Positions 43,791-54,155 of a stretch of DNA of 64,000 bases are shown here, piece by piece; position 1 is the first letter of the stretch; every line of letters begins with the position of its first letter. Source of the DNA: Sphagnum magellanicum (taxonomy: Eukaryota; Streptophyta; Sphagnopsida; Sphagnales; Sphagnaceae); NCBI GenBank assembly GCA_021904315.1, contig CM038917.1, positions 15,794,041-15,858,040 of the forward strand, read 5' to 3'. The notes under the pieces are model-generated. The model worked only from the letters and a program-made list of their open reading frames with translations, did not search any database and was not told the DNA's origin. Position numbers and translations under genes: made by a program.

Positions 43791-46279
43791 TTGTCTAGGT
43801 ACTATGTTAATAGATTGAAACATATGATCAAGAGTACCAATAATAAAACATACTTTTGCATTTTTTTAAAAATATATATTTTCAATCATTTTTTTAAAAA
43901 ATTGTCGCGCATTGAATACCTTGTAAAGAAAATTAAAAATTTGGGTTTCAATGTGCTTCCTTGGTGGGGATTTGTATGGCCAATTAAAATGCATGTGGAA
44001 GGGTTTCATTTTTCTCTACATTAAGGAATTTATAAATTTGAAAACCTCATCATACACATTTTATACGAAGACTACCTTCTTCTTTCAATTTTGTTTACTA
44101 TATGCAACATGTAATTTCCAACTAGTGCTCATTGTAAAAAGGTTTTTGGTGGGAATTCCATTTCAAAATGTTCATATAGATTAAATGACAAATATGTTAC
44201 TTGTACATGATTGAATGTTGGGAAGAAGATAAATCAACAACTGGTCTTCATTGCATTTGTATTGCATGTTTCTTTTTCCCATATTTGCCCTAATCTAATC
44301 GTTCTTTTCTCAAAAAAAAGGATGATGCCTAGACACATCATGTTCAGGCAAGTAGTACAAAATGCAGACAAGGAAAAAAAAATGGGTCAATGTTACATGA
44401 ACATTTTGGGCATGCATGTTATGAACTTATAATGGACACTATAGACATGTTTCAAGATATTTAGAACATCAACCCAAATGTGTATGGGCACCACCAAACA
44501 CATCTTGTTAAAACAAATTGGCAATTAGGGATGAAAAGAAATAGAAAGGACTTTTTCATTACCCTTTGTTGAGTTGACATCTTCACATGTCATTGTATGC
44601 CAACAAAAAGTTCAACATTAGTCTTTTAAACACTTGCCATAACACCTTAACTATGTTTATTATAATTGACAAAATTATAAAATAAATAAATAATTGTGCA
44701 TACTCAAAGGAGTACCCATGGTCTACCAAAATCCAAGAAGATGACCACCTAAACATTGGAAAGGAAAATCTCAAAAAGGAAATAAAGGCTCAAGATAAAA
44801 TTTGACAATAGTTTTTGGGTTCTTCACCTTTTCCACACGTGGGATTTCCTAATATTGAGGGTAGGTGAATGAGGTTTTGTTTCCACACCCTCAAATATAA
44901 AGAGGGGCTCACAAAGAGGCCTTCCCTTACATGTATAAAAATCAATTATCTAATTATTTTCTTTGCTTAAAATGCTATTAGGAGACCTCTTCCCTCTTGT
45001 GAATGGGATTTGCAAGGCATTTTCATTACTCCATTAAAACAATGACCAACTTCAACATTAGTTTCTATGGAGAAATATCACATTTGCTTGGGCAAGGAGC
45101 TTTTATAAATTTGGACAAAGGCAATGACAACAACTTGCTAATAGTAGGTTATACATAAACTTAAATTTATAGAAATGACAATTTTTTTCATGGGCCACAA
45201 TTTGTCATCAAAAGGGTGGCCATCCTAGAAACATCACTTGTATAATTAACTAACCATGTTTGATTTGAACTACAATAATTCTTGCATGCAAATTCCTATG
45301 TGTGGAGTTTGTAAAGACTTGAATCACTCAAGTAACATCATAGTGATAGTTTTACTAGAGCAAGGGGTGAAGCCCTTTGTTAAAACCCCTTCAAGCCCCT
45401 TGGAGCCTAATTGGCTATCTTTTGATTTGGTTTAAGATTCTAACAACCCCTTGGAGATTTGAATCCACTCTTGCCATTGATCAACATTTCAATCAAAATA
45501 TGTGGCAATTGAAAATGTCAAGGCATATCGAATTGGGTTCATGGGTGACTCTCAAGTTAGCATAATTTGGAAATAGGCCTTCGGACGGGAACAATTACAA
45601 ACAAAAAGACAACTATGACATCCAAGACATTGTTTGTTACTAAGCTATTGGTTCCATAGTAATTTGCTATTGTACTCAATTTTGTGGGATTCCATTTGGT
45701 ATCAATATCCATAAATGCCAATTGGCCGAATGTCTTGGAGATTGAATTGTCAACCTTGTAGCAAGAAGGCATTATGTGTTTCATTATTCAAGTGCCAATA
45801 GTTCTATACAATGAGCTTGACACACTTGTTTTGGCAAAAGTTGCAGATAGGGTTTGGTTGGTAAAATACACACATCTACTAGGGGACATTTTGATGATGT
45901 CTATTAATGTCCGTTATTGGTCACTTATAAATGACATGCTTTTTCTATTTCCTTAAAAAGCAAGTCCCAAGTGATGAACCTCCTAAAAGGTGTATAAAGT
46001 GCAACAATCCCTATTAGAAGGATGGCAAGCCAAAACTTTTTAGATAAATTTCAATAGCACTTCGAGTTTAATTACAATTTTTTGGTATATTGTACAATTT
46101 GAAAAGGCTTAAAGAGCAATCAAATAATAATATTGGCTTATGAATGTTTGTGGTGCAGGTATTCACATCTCTGCAAACATGTTACCTCAATAGACACAAA
46201 TAACAATAAAAGATGTAAGGAGTCAAACATTTGCGAAGTTGTTACATTTGTTATAGTTAATACGTTGTGGTTTTATACT
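43791..46279. other. Unassigned AT-rich DNA
   Basis: No gene or repeat recognised. Short open frames occur on both strands without domains or homopolymer-free coding character. Confidence 0.35.
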
Positions 46280-46505
46280 TAGTGCAATCAGTTGCAAGGT
46301 CAAGATGTAGTACTTTTAGTGAAGGTGCAAAATAGTGATGGCTTTGACCAATAGTTTCACATTGTTAAAGGTTTGAATCAACCATTGGTGTTTTGTGATT
46401 TGTGTATTGGTGGTAACAAATGCTTGAAAAACATACTTATATGTCATTTATGTGGTGTTTTTGTTGTTAATGGCAATCCATTGCACAATACCTCATGTCC
46501 AATGA
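46280..46505 (+). repeat. Local direct duplication, copy 1
   Basis: Matches 46858-47095 in the same orientation. Shared blocks include GTTTCACATTGTTAAAGGTT, TATTGGTGGTAACAAATGC and AATGGCAATCCATTGCA. Offset is about 580 bp. Considerably diverged, so old; no function evident. Confidence 0.7.
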
Positions 46506-46857
46506 AACCATACCTTAAAGCCCATAATTGAAGTTTTGTTGTTTCATTTGAAAACACGTGTTAATAGCTAGGGGTGAGCATGTCAAACTTTATTTCTAAC
46601 CAATTATTTTGATGGACTAAAGCCCACCCACTAAGTCATACTTTGTAACACGTAGCCACTGTTGTGATTTTTGGGGTTACACATGAAGTTGACATTAACC
46701 TTGGTCCTCCTTGGGCCTAATTGAAAAGTTGAAGACATTGTGGGAATTTGGAGGTGAAACCCATATATATCCATTTCCCCATATCCTTTGAAGTCTTAAA
46801 ACATTTGTGTCATCTTAGCTATGTATTGGTATTCAATTGTCTTTTTGATTGTTTTAC

Positions 46858-47095
46858 ATTTTGGTCAATTAGTTGCAAGGTGAAGGCGTATTTGGTTGCA
46901 AGTTGTAACAATATTCAATATGTTTAGCAAAGGTGCAAAACAATGGAGGTTTAGGCCATTGGTTTCACATTGTTAAAGGTTTGAGTTGACTGCTAATGTT
47001 TTGTGTTTCATGTATTGGTGGTAACAAATGCCCAACTAACATATTTATGTGTTATTTCCACTATGAATGGCAATCCATTGCATAAATACCTTTTA
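46858..47095 (+). repeat. Local direct duplication, copy 2
   Basis: Second copy of the 46280-46505 segment, with substitutions and indels. The ~350 bp between the copies is not repeated. Confidence 0.7.
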
Positions 47096-48267
47096 CTAAA
47101 TGGAACCTCCATTTTAAATATTAATTAAGTTTTTCTTGTTTGGTTTTCATGAAATATTGTCATTCAATTTTGTCATTGAAAAAGTATGGAGCTCCTTGTA
47201 TGGCTTATTGAGTTTTCCATTCTTTTACATATTCTTGAAATAATGCTCAGTCGTGACCAATGTTGGGTGATTGTCACTTTTTTGTGAGAATCGTCAATTC
47301 CAATTTTTGTGGCAAGTTTTGAGAGTTGCCTTGATTTTTTAATTTTTTTTCTCATTCTGAGAATCGCCCTGATTTTTTAAATTAAAATAAATCCAATTAT
47401 TCAAGACAATTCTCACAAAATTTTGAACCATCAATTTTCAGGGTAGTTCTCACAAGTTGATTATCACAAATCACGGTTTGCTGAAAAAAAAACCATGATT
47501 TAGTAGTTTACAAGAAAAAAATACACTGGACTTCAATCAGGCATGAAACTCAGTTTAACGACAAATTTGGTGCTAAATTGAATTTGCCCTATCCTTTTTT
47601 TTCCTGAACGCTTTCAACCAATCACTATTATTGTTATGTATTGTAGCTATAAATGCTCTCGAACCTGGTGCATTTAATGTCTAATCTCAATATTTCATAC
47701 CCTTATTTAGTAAAATTTCATGACTTTGTGGACAACAATCAAGAGGGGATGAAACATCATGTGGGGGGGTGCAACTTAGGCCCAACAGGGCATGACTTTC
47801 CACATAACTCTGATATTTACTTTTTATTTTTTACCATGAGAACCAGACCTTTCTCAAAATGTGAAAATGGTCTAGTTCTAAGATTGAATGCCAAGTGAGA
47901 ACTTGAGCGGTTTTCACTAAATGATTTTCACCTCCAATGAAAACCTTCATTCTGATTCTCATGGCAGTTTGCATTGTTGGTTTTCATTAGCGGTTTACAC
48001 TAAGAATCAGATTAAAAATTGACATCGATTTTTAGCAAGTGGGTGAAAACCAGCCAACACTAGTCGTGACTATTAGTCATTAAAATGAACACCACTTCAC
48101 TAGGTGACTATTTGTCCTCAAGATGATCGCCACTTCATTTCATGACTTATCACCTTATTTCTCTATGATTTTCCTTGTTTTCTTATTTGTTGTGATGTTT
48201 TGTGGTCTTATTTTTTCTCGATACCATTATTAAGGTTTTTTTCCTCCTTTTGTGTTTAGATTTTATG
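47096..48267. other. Unassigned DNA before the gypsy integrase remnant
   Basis: Contains imperfect repeats built on GAGAATCG and TTCACAAG/CTTGTGA motifs (47225-47470) and GAAAACC/GGTTTTC motifs (47860-48050) that could form weak hairpins. No gene recognised. Part of it is probably decayed gypsy sequence. Confidence 0.35.
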
Positions 48268-48990
48268 GATCATGGTAAGTTCATCTATGAATTCATCATC
48301 ACCAAATTTGGATGCTCACTCACATTAGTGAGTGATCAAGGTGTGCATTTTATTAGTGTAGCAATCAAGATTCTCACCACATTTTTTATGAAGCACACAA
48401 GTTCCATTATTTATTATCCACATGAAAATGGCCAAGCTTAATCAACCAACAAGGTGATTAATCAATTATTGGTTAAGTTGATCAATGATTAAAAAAAAAA
48501 AGGATGAACATTTGAGTAATACAATTATTTATGCCTACAAGATAGTTTTCAAGGTGCCCACAAGTCACACTCTATTTGAGTTGGTTTGTGGGTTCCACCC
48601 CATGATGGTATTTGCTACCCACCACCAATTCACAAACTTTGAAGATTTTGCCCCAATTGGAATTTTCCTAACATATTATCAAAATTGGAAAAGTTGGATG
48701 AGGCAAGGCAAGAGGCAATAAGACCATAAGAAAATGCCCATGGATTCATGCTTTTCCGGCACAATAACATTACAAGAATCATTTTTTTCCCATGGGGGAT
48801 TATGTGTTGTGGATCCCAAAGGCTAGAAAAAACACACCTAGGGAAATTCAAAAACAATGGTTTGGCTCATATAAGATTTTAGTATTGTTTGCCTCATGTA
48901 ATACTTCCTTACTACTCACAATGGACAAATTTGATCCCAACCCCATCTTATTGAACATTAACAAGCTAAAACCTTACATGTCTTTGGAAG
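48268..48990 (+). pseudogene. Ty3-gypsy integrase fragment
   Basis: The integrase core reads FIITKFGCSLTLVSDQGVHF, with the second catalytic Asp in SDQG, then YYPHENGQA followed by a stop at 48439-48441, exactly where the catalytic Glu stands in the family. The reading continues as STNKVINQLLVKL, then in another frame HTLFELVCGFHP, and at 48792 on MGDYVLWIPKARKN and DKFDPNPILLNINKLKPY, the conserved C-terminal domain of plant gypsy integrases. Integrase would insert the cDNA into the genome; this copy is broken by at least one stop and two frameshifts. No LTR adjoins it. Confidence 0.8.
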
Positions 48991-49575
48991 CAACTTTAAA
49001 AGGATTGGAGGTTCAAATACAAGGGGGAAGAGATGGGAAAAGTGGGGTACCCCAAGAAAAAAAATTCACCTTAACATCACATAAAAATTCATTACATGGA
49101 AATTTCTTTGAACAAAAATTTACAAGACCAAAATTTTCAACTATTGATTCCACGACCAAATCAGAATTTCTAAATATTGATTCCACATAATTAGAATGGA
49201 CTTTCATGGAACCATAATTTATAACTACCAATTTTCTAACATCACATGCAAATTTTCTAAAATTTGGTAAGATTTTTATTCAACGTGTTTTTGGATGAAA
49301 TTCTGATAGAATCCAATGGATTTTATTTTGGTCACGATGAATCCAAGGGGATTTAAAGTTAGATACATTCAACCAAAGGATCTAAAGTTTTAGAGGACCT
49401 GCCATTTTGTTGAAACAATTCCTACCCAACAAACATAGAGTTGGGAATTGGCATTAACCATTTAGGTATGAATTTTCAATGTCCAATATTGTTGTTTCAC
49501 CAACAAACACTAAACCATTCCCAAACAACTTTTCTTCCCATACCAACCTTTATAAGAAAGGAGCCACTTCTTTCC
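48991..49575. other. Unassigned sequence between gypsy remnant and hairpin
   Basis: Probably decayed 3' sequence of the gypsy element. It contains a short direct repeat, CTATTGATTCCACGACC and ATATTGATTCCACATAA, near 49140-49190. No LTR end recognised. Confidence 0.3.
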
Positions 49576-49700
49576 TTTTTTCCTATTAAGCATTTATATT
49601 CTATTGTGCATTTATTTTTTAGTCTTTTGTTGTGGCTTTCAACCAACAAAAGACTAAAAAATAAATGCACTATAGAATATAAATGCTTAATAGGAAAAAA
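49576..49700. repeat. Near-perfect 57-bp inverted repeat with 11-nt loop
   Basis: Arms 49576-49632 and 49644-49700 are reverse complements with one mismatch (T/A, in CTATTGTGCA versus TGCACTATAG). The loop is 49633-49643 (TGGCTTTCAAC). Such similarity between arms implies a recent inverted duplication or a foldback element. Transcribed RNA would form a long duplex that Dicer-like enzymes could process. No promoter or flanking target duplication is evident, so a microRNA call is not made. Confidence 0.85.
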
Positions 49701-50906
49701 TTAAGCATTTTTTTCCTAGGGGAAAGCTAAGGGAAGTATAAGCAAAGAACATTCAGAGAAAATAGTTGAAGATCAATAACAAATATATAAATAGATGGAG
49801 GAAGGAATATTGGAATTTTTAAAAAAAAGACTAGAAATGGAAATTAATAAATGAAAGAAAGAAAAAGTAGTAGTGAATCTTTTTGGTAAAGGAAAGTTGA
49901 TTTTTATTAAAGTTGACAAGTTCCAAAGATTGGTTGCTATTAAGGATATTATACATGTGGGCTAAATAGATTGGGATTTTTGGGTTCAGTAATGTTCAAT
50001 TAGGACATATATGTCCTTCTTCGATGAAGGAATTTATGCAATCTATAATTTGGTTTAACCCAAAAAATTATAGAATTGATAGTGTTGGGAGTCCTAATAT
50101 TCATGACCAAAAATATCATGGGCAAAATGTTGTTTTGGCCACAATGCTGAAATTAGTGCTGATGTTGGCACTTCAATTACTCAACAAAGACCATTGTATG
50201 CATTTAACTCTACAATGGAGTTCAACAGTTGAAAAAGGAATATCAAGTGGCATGAACAAAAAAGCTACAAAGCTTGCAAAAGTTTCAACATCAAATTAAC
50301 AAAAGTTTATGTGAAAAAAACTTGGATGAAAATTTTGTGCTTTCCAAACATACACACATGTGGAAATCGAGTACCATGATTGAAAGGATTGAGTTGAACA
50401 TGGTGGAAAAGGAAGTGGCAATAGTTAGTTTTAACAAGGAAAACCAACATGCCCACCTACATCAACCATTGATTCAATAATAATGTAGACAAAAAAACAA
50501 AGTTGTTCCACAAAAGTCTAAAAGGTCTTTGAAAGCAAAAAATAATCAAATGTGAATTGTTGGACTTGTGAAAGGAGCCACCAAGAAGGGCAAGGGACAA
50601 GTTTGTTAAGGGCAAGATTGTATTGTAGTAATCAAACTAGATAAGGAGATATGAGGATAGGGAATAAATATTGAGAGGTCTATTCTAAGATAGGCTAGAC
50701 AGAGCATGTTCGATAAAAACAAGGTAGGTCAGATCAAAATTGCTAAGGTGGGAATTCAAATTAGTTTGAGGCATGAGAATTGAACATTGAGGCTCTGGAG
50801 ATTTTTGTGGGAGTTTTTTTCTAACTAGTTTTAATTTTTGAGATTAGAGCACATAGAGAAAGAAAAAGCAAAATAGTAGTTCTAGAAGTAAAAGGGTCTT
50901 AATGAG
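49701..50906. other. Unassigned sequence
   Basis: Begins with TTAAGCATTTTTTTCCTAGG, which partly repeats the outer arm of the hairpin. The remainder gives fragmentary plus-strand frames (for example 50024-50299 and 50274-50480) without recognisable domains. Confidence 0.3.
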
Positions 50907-51265
50907 GGTCCAACCACGTTATTAGGAGCCACATGTGCCCTTTATACCACTACTTTAATATTAAAAACCTTTTAGAATCTTTTTAATACATCTTTCAAAA
51001 AACATTCAAATTTTTAAAAAAATTCTTAATACTATTATGTTAAAGTGTATACTAAAAAATATCCAAAAATATGTCACTAAAAAATATTTTCAAATTGTGC
51101 TTTTAGAGTCAAAATTATTTTTAAACTACTTTTATGTAGTTTTTAAACAATGGTTACAAAAGGTTAAAAGTCTTTATACGTATTTTTCACTCATTAGATT
51201 GATTCCAAATTTTTATGATATGTACATGATGTATTCAAAATAACATTTTATGAAAAAAAATCTAT
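50907..51265. repeat. Dispersed repeat K, copy 2
   Basis: Same left terminus, GGTCCAACCACGTTATTAGG, as copy 1 at 43417, with matching internal blocks. The right boundary is approximate. The left flanks of the two copies are unrelated. Confidence 0.6.
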
Positions 51266-51626
51266 TTATTAATATATTTTTAATAATCCAAAGTTCATAA
51301 AATTAAGCAATGGTTACGACTACTTTTGGTAGATGTTAATATGATTGCATCTATGATGCATACAAAGTTGCTAAACTATGAACTTTTATCCTATAGTTTT
51401 CCATGATATGTTATTTTTTCCCTTTTATGTTAGTATGAGAAATAAAACCATGGCAGAATTATGACAAATTCATAACTGTGTAAATATGTGGGCTGTGGGA
51501 AATATGGTTGTTGAAACATTATGGATTATGTATAGATTTCTAGTACAAATTTTGTAAAACTAAAATTAAATATGTACAAGAATATAAACTACAATTGATC
51601 AAGTTTAAAAATTAGGATTTACCATT
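51266..51626 (+). repeat. Probable end of the 5' LTR of gypsy J1
   Basis: Directly precedes the PBS at 51627. The equivalent stretch before 61848 also ends with TACCATT. The LTR start is not identified; repeat K may lie within or beside it. Confidence 0.35.
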
Positions 51627-51637
51627 TGGCGACCATC
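51627..51637 (+). other. Gypsy J1 primer-binding site
   Basis: TGGCGACCATC in the context ACCATTTGGCGACCATC. The identical context recurs at 61841-61858, and in both places a purine-rich leader and gag-like start follow. This PBS form occurs in plant Ty3-gypsy lineages of the Tat/Athila type; the primer tRNA (possibly Arg) is inference. Confidence 0.6.
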
Positions 51638-51739
51638 CTCAAGATGAATTTAGGGTCAAAATTTAAGGTTGTATGAATTGTTTTGATTTTATTGTTTGGC
51701 AATATTAAGAATTAGATCTAAGCAAATAATCGTTGTAAG

Positions 51740-53140
51740 GATTTAGATCTATGGACAATTTTTTTTTCCCAAAGAAGAGTGGTAGAATGGTGATAAACAT
51801 GAGTCAAGTAGTGACCCAAAGTTTGTAGAGACAATTAGATCAAGTGGCCATGCAACAAAATGAAAAATAATAATAATAAAGGAAGAATTGTAGTTTACAA
51901 ATGACATAATATAGTTCCATACTCTAGAAAAAATATAGTATACTTTGTCAATAATGCCCAGGATAGAGGAACGATTTATAGGGTACATGACACCATTTAT
52001 AGCAATTATGGAACCTAAGGAAGGATTTACTAATAGAACGATGAAGCAACCCAGTGTCCAAGTGAGGCTACCAATGAGGGCATAACCTTTGGAAGTTGAA
52101 CCAGAAGAATGAGGAAACAACGTAATCATGATCACCCTTGCAAAGTCGCAACATATGAATTTGCCAACCCAAATACATGGTAATATGCACAAATTTGAAG
52201 AGATATTACATACATGTCAAGAAGTACAAGGAGGTATGGAAACAAGATCCATAGACAAAGGCTCTGCTTGGCAATTTGCTTCACCCTAATATTGTCACAA
52301 CCATGAAAAGTGGGATGAAGATCTAGACAACAATAAAGTTGAACATGTGTCACCATAGTATGTTGAGACTATACTACAAACTAAGAATTTTGAAGAATAG
52401 GCTTTTGTAATTGAAGTAATGTACCAACCCTAGATGGAAAACAAAATTGAGCACAACACTCCGCCAATGATGGTGATCAATATTGAAATATAAGAGGCGA
52501 ACTAGGTCCATGTAATGTAGACCAATGAGTCTTAGGTCAAACATAGCCATTAACCCCAATTATTACCAAGAAAAGAGGTTTGGAGTTGATATGATCAAAG
52601 CACAAACTCACAAACTCACAACGAGTCGATGTAGTTTCTATAAACAAAAAGTTCGTGCACTTATGGATTGTCCGTTCATTGAGTGACATGTATGAGATGC
52701 AATGATTAGTCATTTTCATATCCAAGCATAGAACCATCGAAATCCAAAAAATGATAATAAATTGTTAGCCATTCCACATATCATGCTACTAATAATGCAA
52801 CTACAAAACTACATAAATCCACGTAACACTATTGAGAAGGGTAATGTTCAAGGGACACCTTCTAAGGGTAGAATATCCCAAATTACTTGACCATGTCATT
52901 CCACACCAGAGAGAGTTAGGATGACTACCAACCATTTTGCTTTGAGCAAAACAAGATTTGCAACTTTCAAAAGTAAAAAGTTTGTGCTTGGATGAAGGAA
53001 TAGAACAGTACCAAATACCACATCATTTAAAAACATTGGCATATTAATTCATGGAAGACTAGTATCGTAGTTTTTCACGACAGTTATTGAAGGGGTGTGA
53101 GGAGTTCCTATGAAGACTGCACCTTATTATATTTATGCCA
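51740..53140 (+). pseudogene. Gypsy J1 gag N-terminal region, decayed
   Basis: Plus-strand reading with many stops. The opening MVINMSQVVTQSL, then RQLDQVAMQQNEK, is gag-like, and later tracts (NIEKGNVQGTPSKGR-like near 52830, RMTTNHFALSKTRFATFKSK near 52920) still read as protein. No catalytic motif is here. Minus-strand open frames over the same stretch (for example 52192-51749) are shadows. It continues after the solo LTR at 54156. Assignment rests on the PBS upstream and the zinc knuckle, protease and RT downstream. Confidence 0.5.
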
Positions 53141-53145
53141 GTGAC

Positions 53146-54150
53146 TGTCGCAACCCTAGCTTTGGGCTCGCGACCAAGGCAAAGGGAATTACAAGGGTGC
53201 GGGCCAAAGGGAAGCCCGAGAGTTAAGCCAAAAGGAAGCTTGGGAGTCAAAGCAAAAGGAAGCCCGGGAGTCACATCACATACTCCCGGGAGTGCAAGAA
53301 AGTGCTAGGGAGTGTGAGAAAGTGTTAGAAAGTGTGAGGGAGTGAACCCTCACACTCCCAAGGCAAACTCCCACTTTGGGAGATGGAGTCCCGGTGGACT
53401 CCCGAAACTTCAGAGAGCGATTGCAGGGGTCAAACCTCAATGGATTGTGGCGTTCTTTATATCATTGGAAAGCTCTTGAAGCGTAGATATCTAAAATGGG
53501 CTCGCATTGCTCATTTGGACATCTGAAACACAAGTTATGGCCAAAAGAAAGGTCGGGAGTCGAATTCCCGGGAGTCTGCCAGTTTTGACTCCCGACGACT
53601 AAAAGTCGGGAATCGACTCGAAATACTTGGATGCAGAGAACGTGCGACATACCGTTGGAAAGGTCTAGACGAGACCTACAACTTTGCTTCAGATTGCATC
53701 GCGATCCGAGGTCTGCTCGCAAAGTTATGGGGCTCCAAAGTCCCGGGAGTCCCATTTGGCGCGATTTCGGGACTCCCACTCGGGAGTCTCGGGAAAAATA
53801 GCCATTTGGATGTAGCCTCCGTGGAGAGCTGCAAAGTATACTATAAGGGGGAAGGTGGTGGCTTCCCCCAAGTCCGGGCCGTGGTGAGTCTTGTGTGTCC
53901 GTGTTGCCCGTGGCTTGTCCTAGCATCAAGTGTGCTCTAACTTTGCACTAACCACTTTGTGTGGGTTGTGTGCAGGCCCGTGTGAGTGACTAAAGCTTGT
54001 CAACTCTTCCTAGTCCCATCCCGGAGCTCCAACCCGCCCCTCTACCCCTCAAAGGGTTGTGAACTAGGGAGTGTGCTCCGACTCCTCCTTATTCCGCTAC
54101 TTTCTACTTGGGCTCACATTTGAGTCCCTTGAGGAGTTGGGAGTGCGTCA
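53146..54150 (+). repeat. Solo LTR of family B with 5-bp target duplication
   Basis: A 1005-bp LTR, TGTCGCAACCCTAGC...GGGAGTGCGTCA, flanked by GTGAC at 53141-53145 and GTGAC at 54151-54155. TG...CA ends, an exact 5-bp duplication and no internal sequence define a solo LTR left by recombination between two LTRs. It is inserted in gypsy J1. It is the best reference copy for the fragments at 8512-10585, 14659-15697 and 30275-30733, which are all in the opposite orientation. Confidence 0.92.
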
Positions 54151-54155
54151 GTGAC

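Noticed and set aside
51749..52192. 147-codon hydrophobic minus-strand ORF resembling a membrane protein
   Set aside because: It is antisense to the decayed gypsy J1 gag region and shows no recognisable domain.
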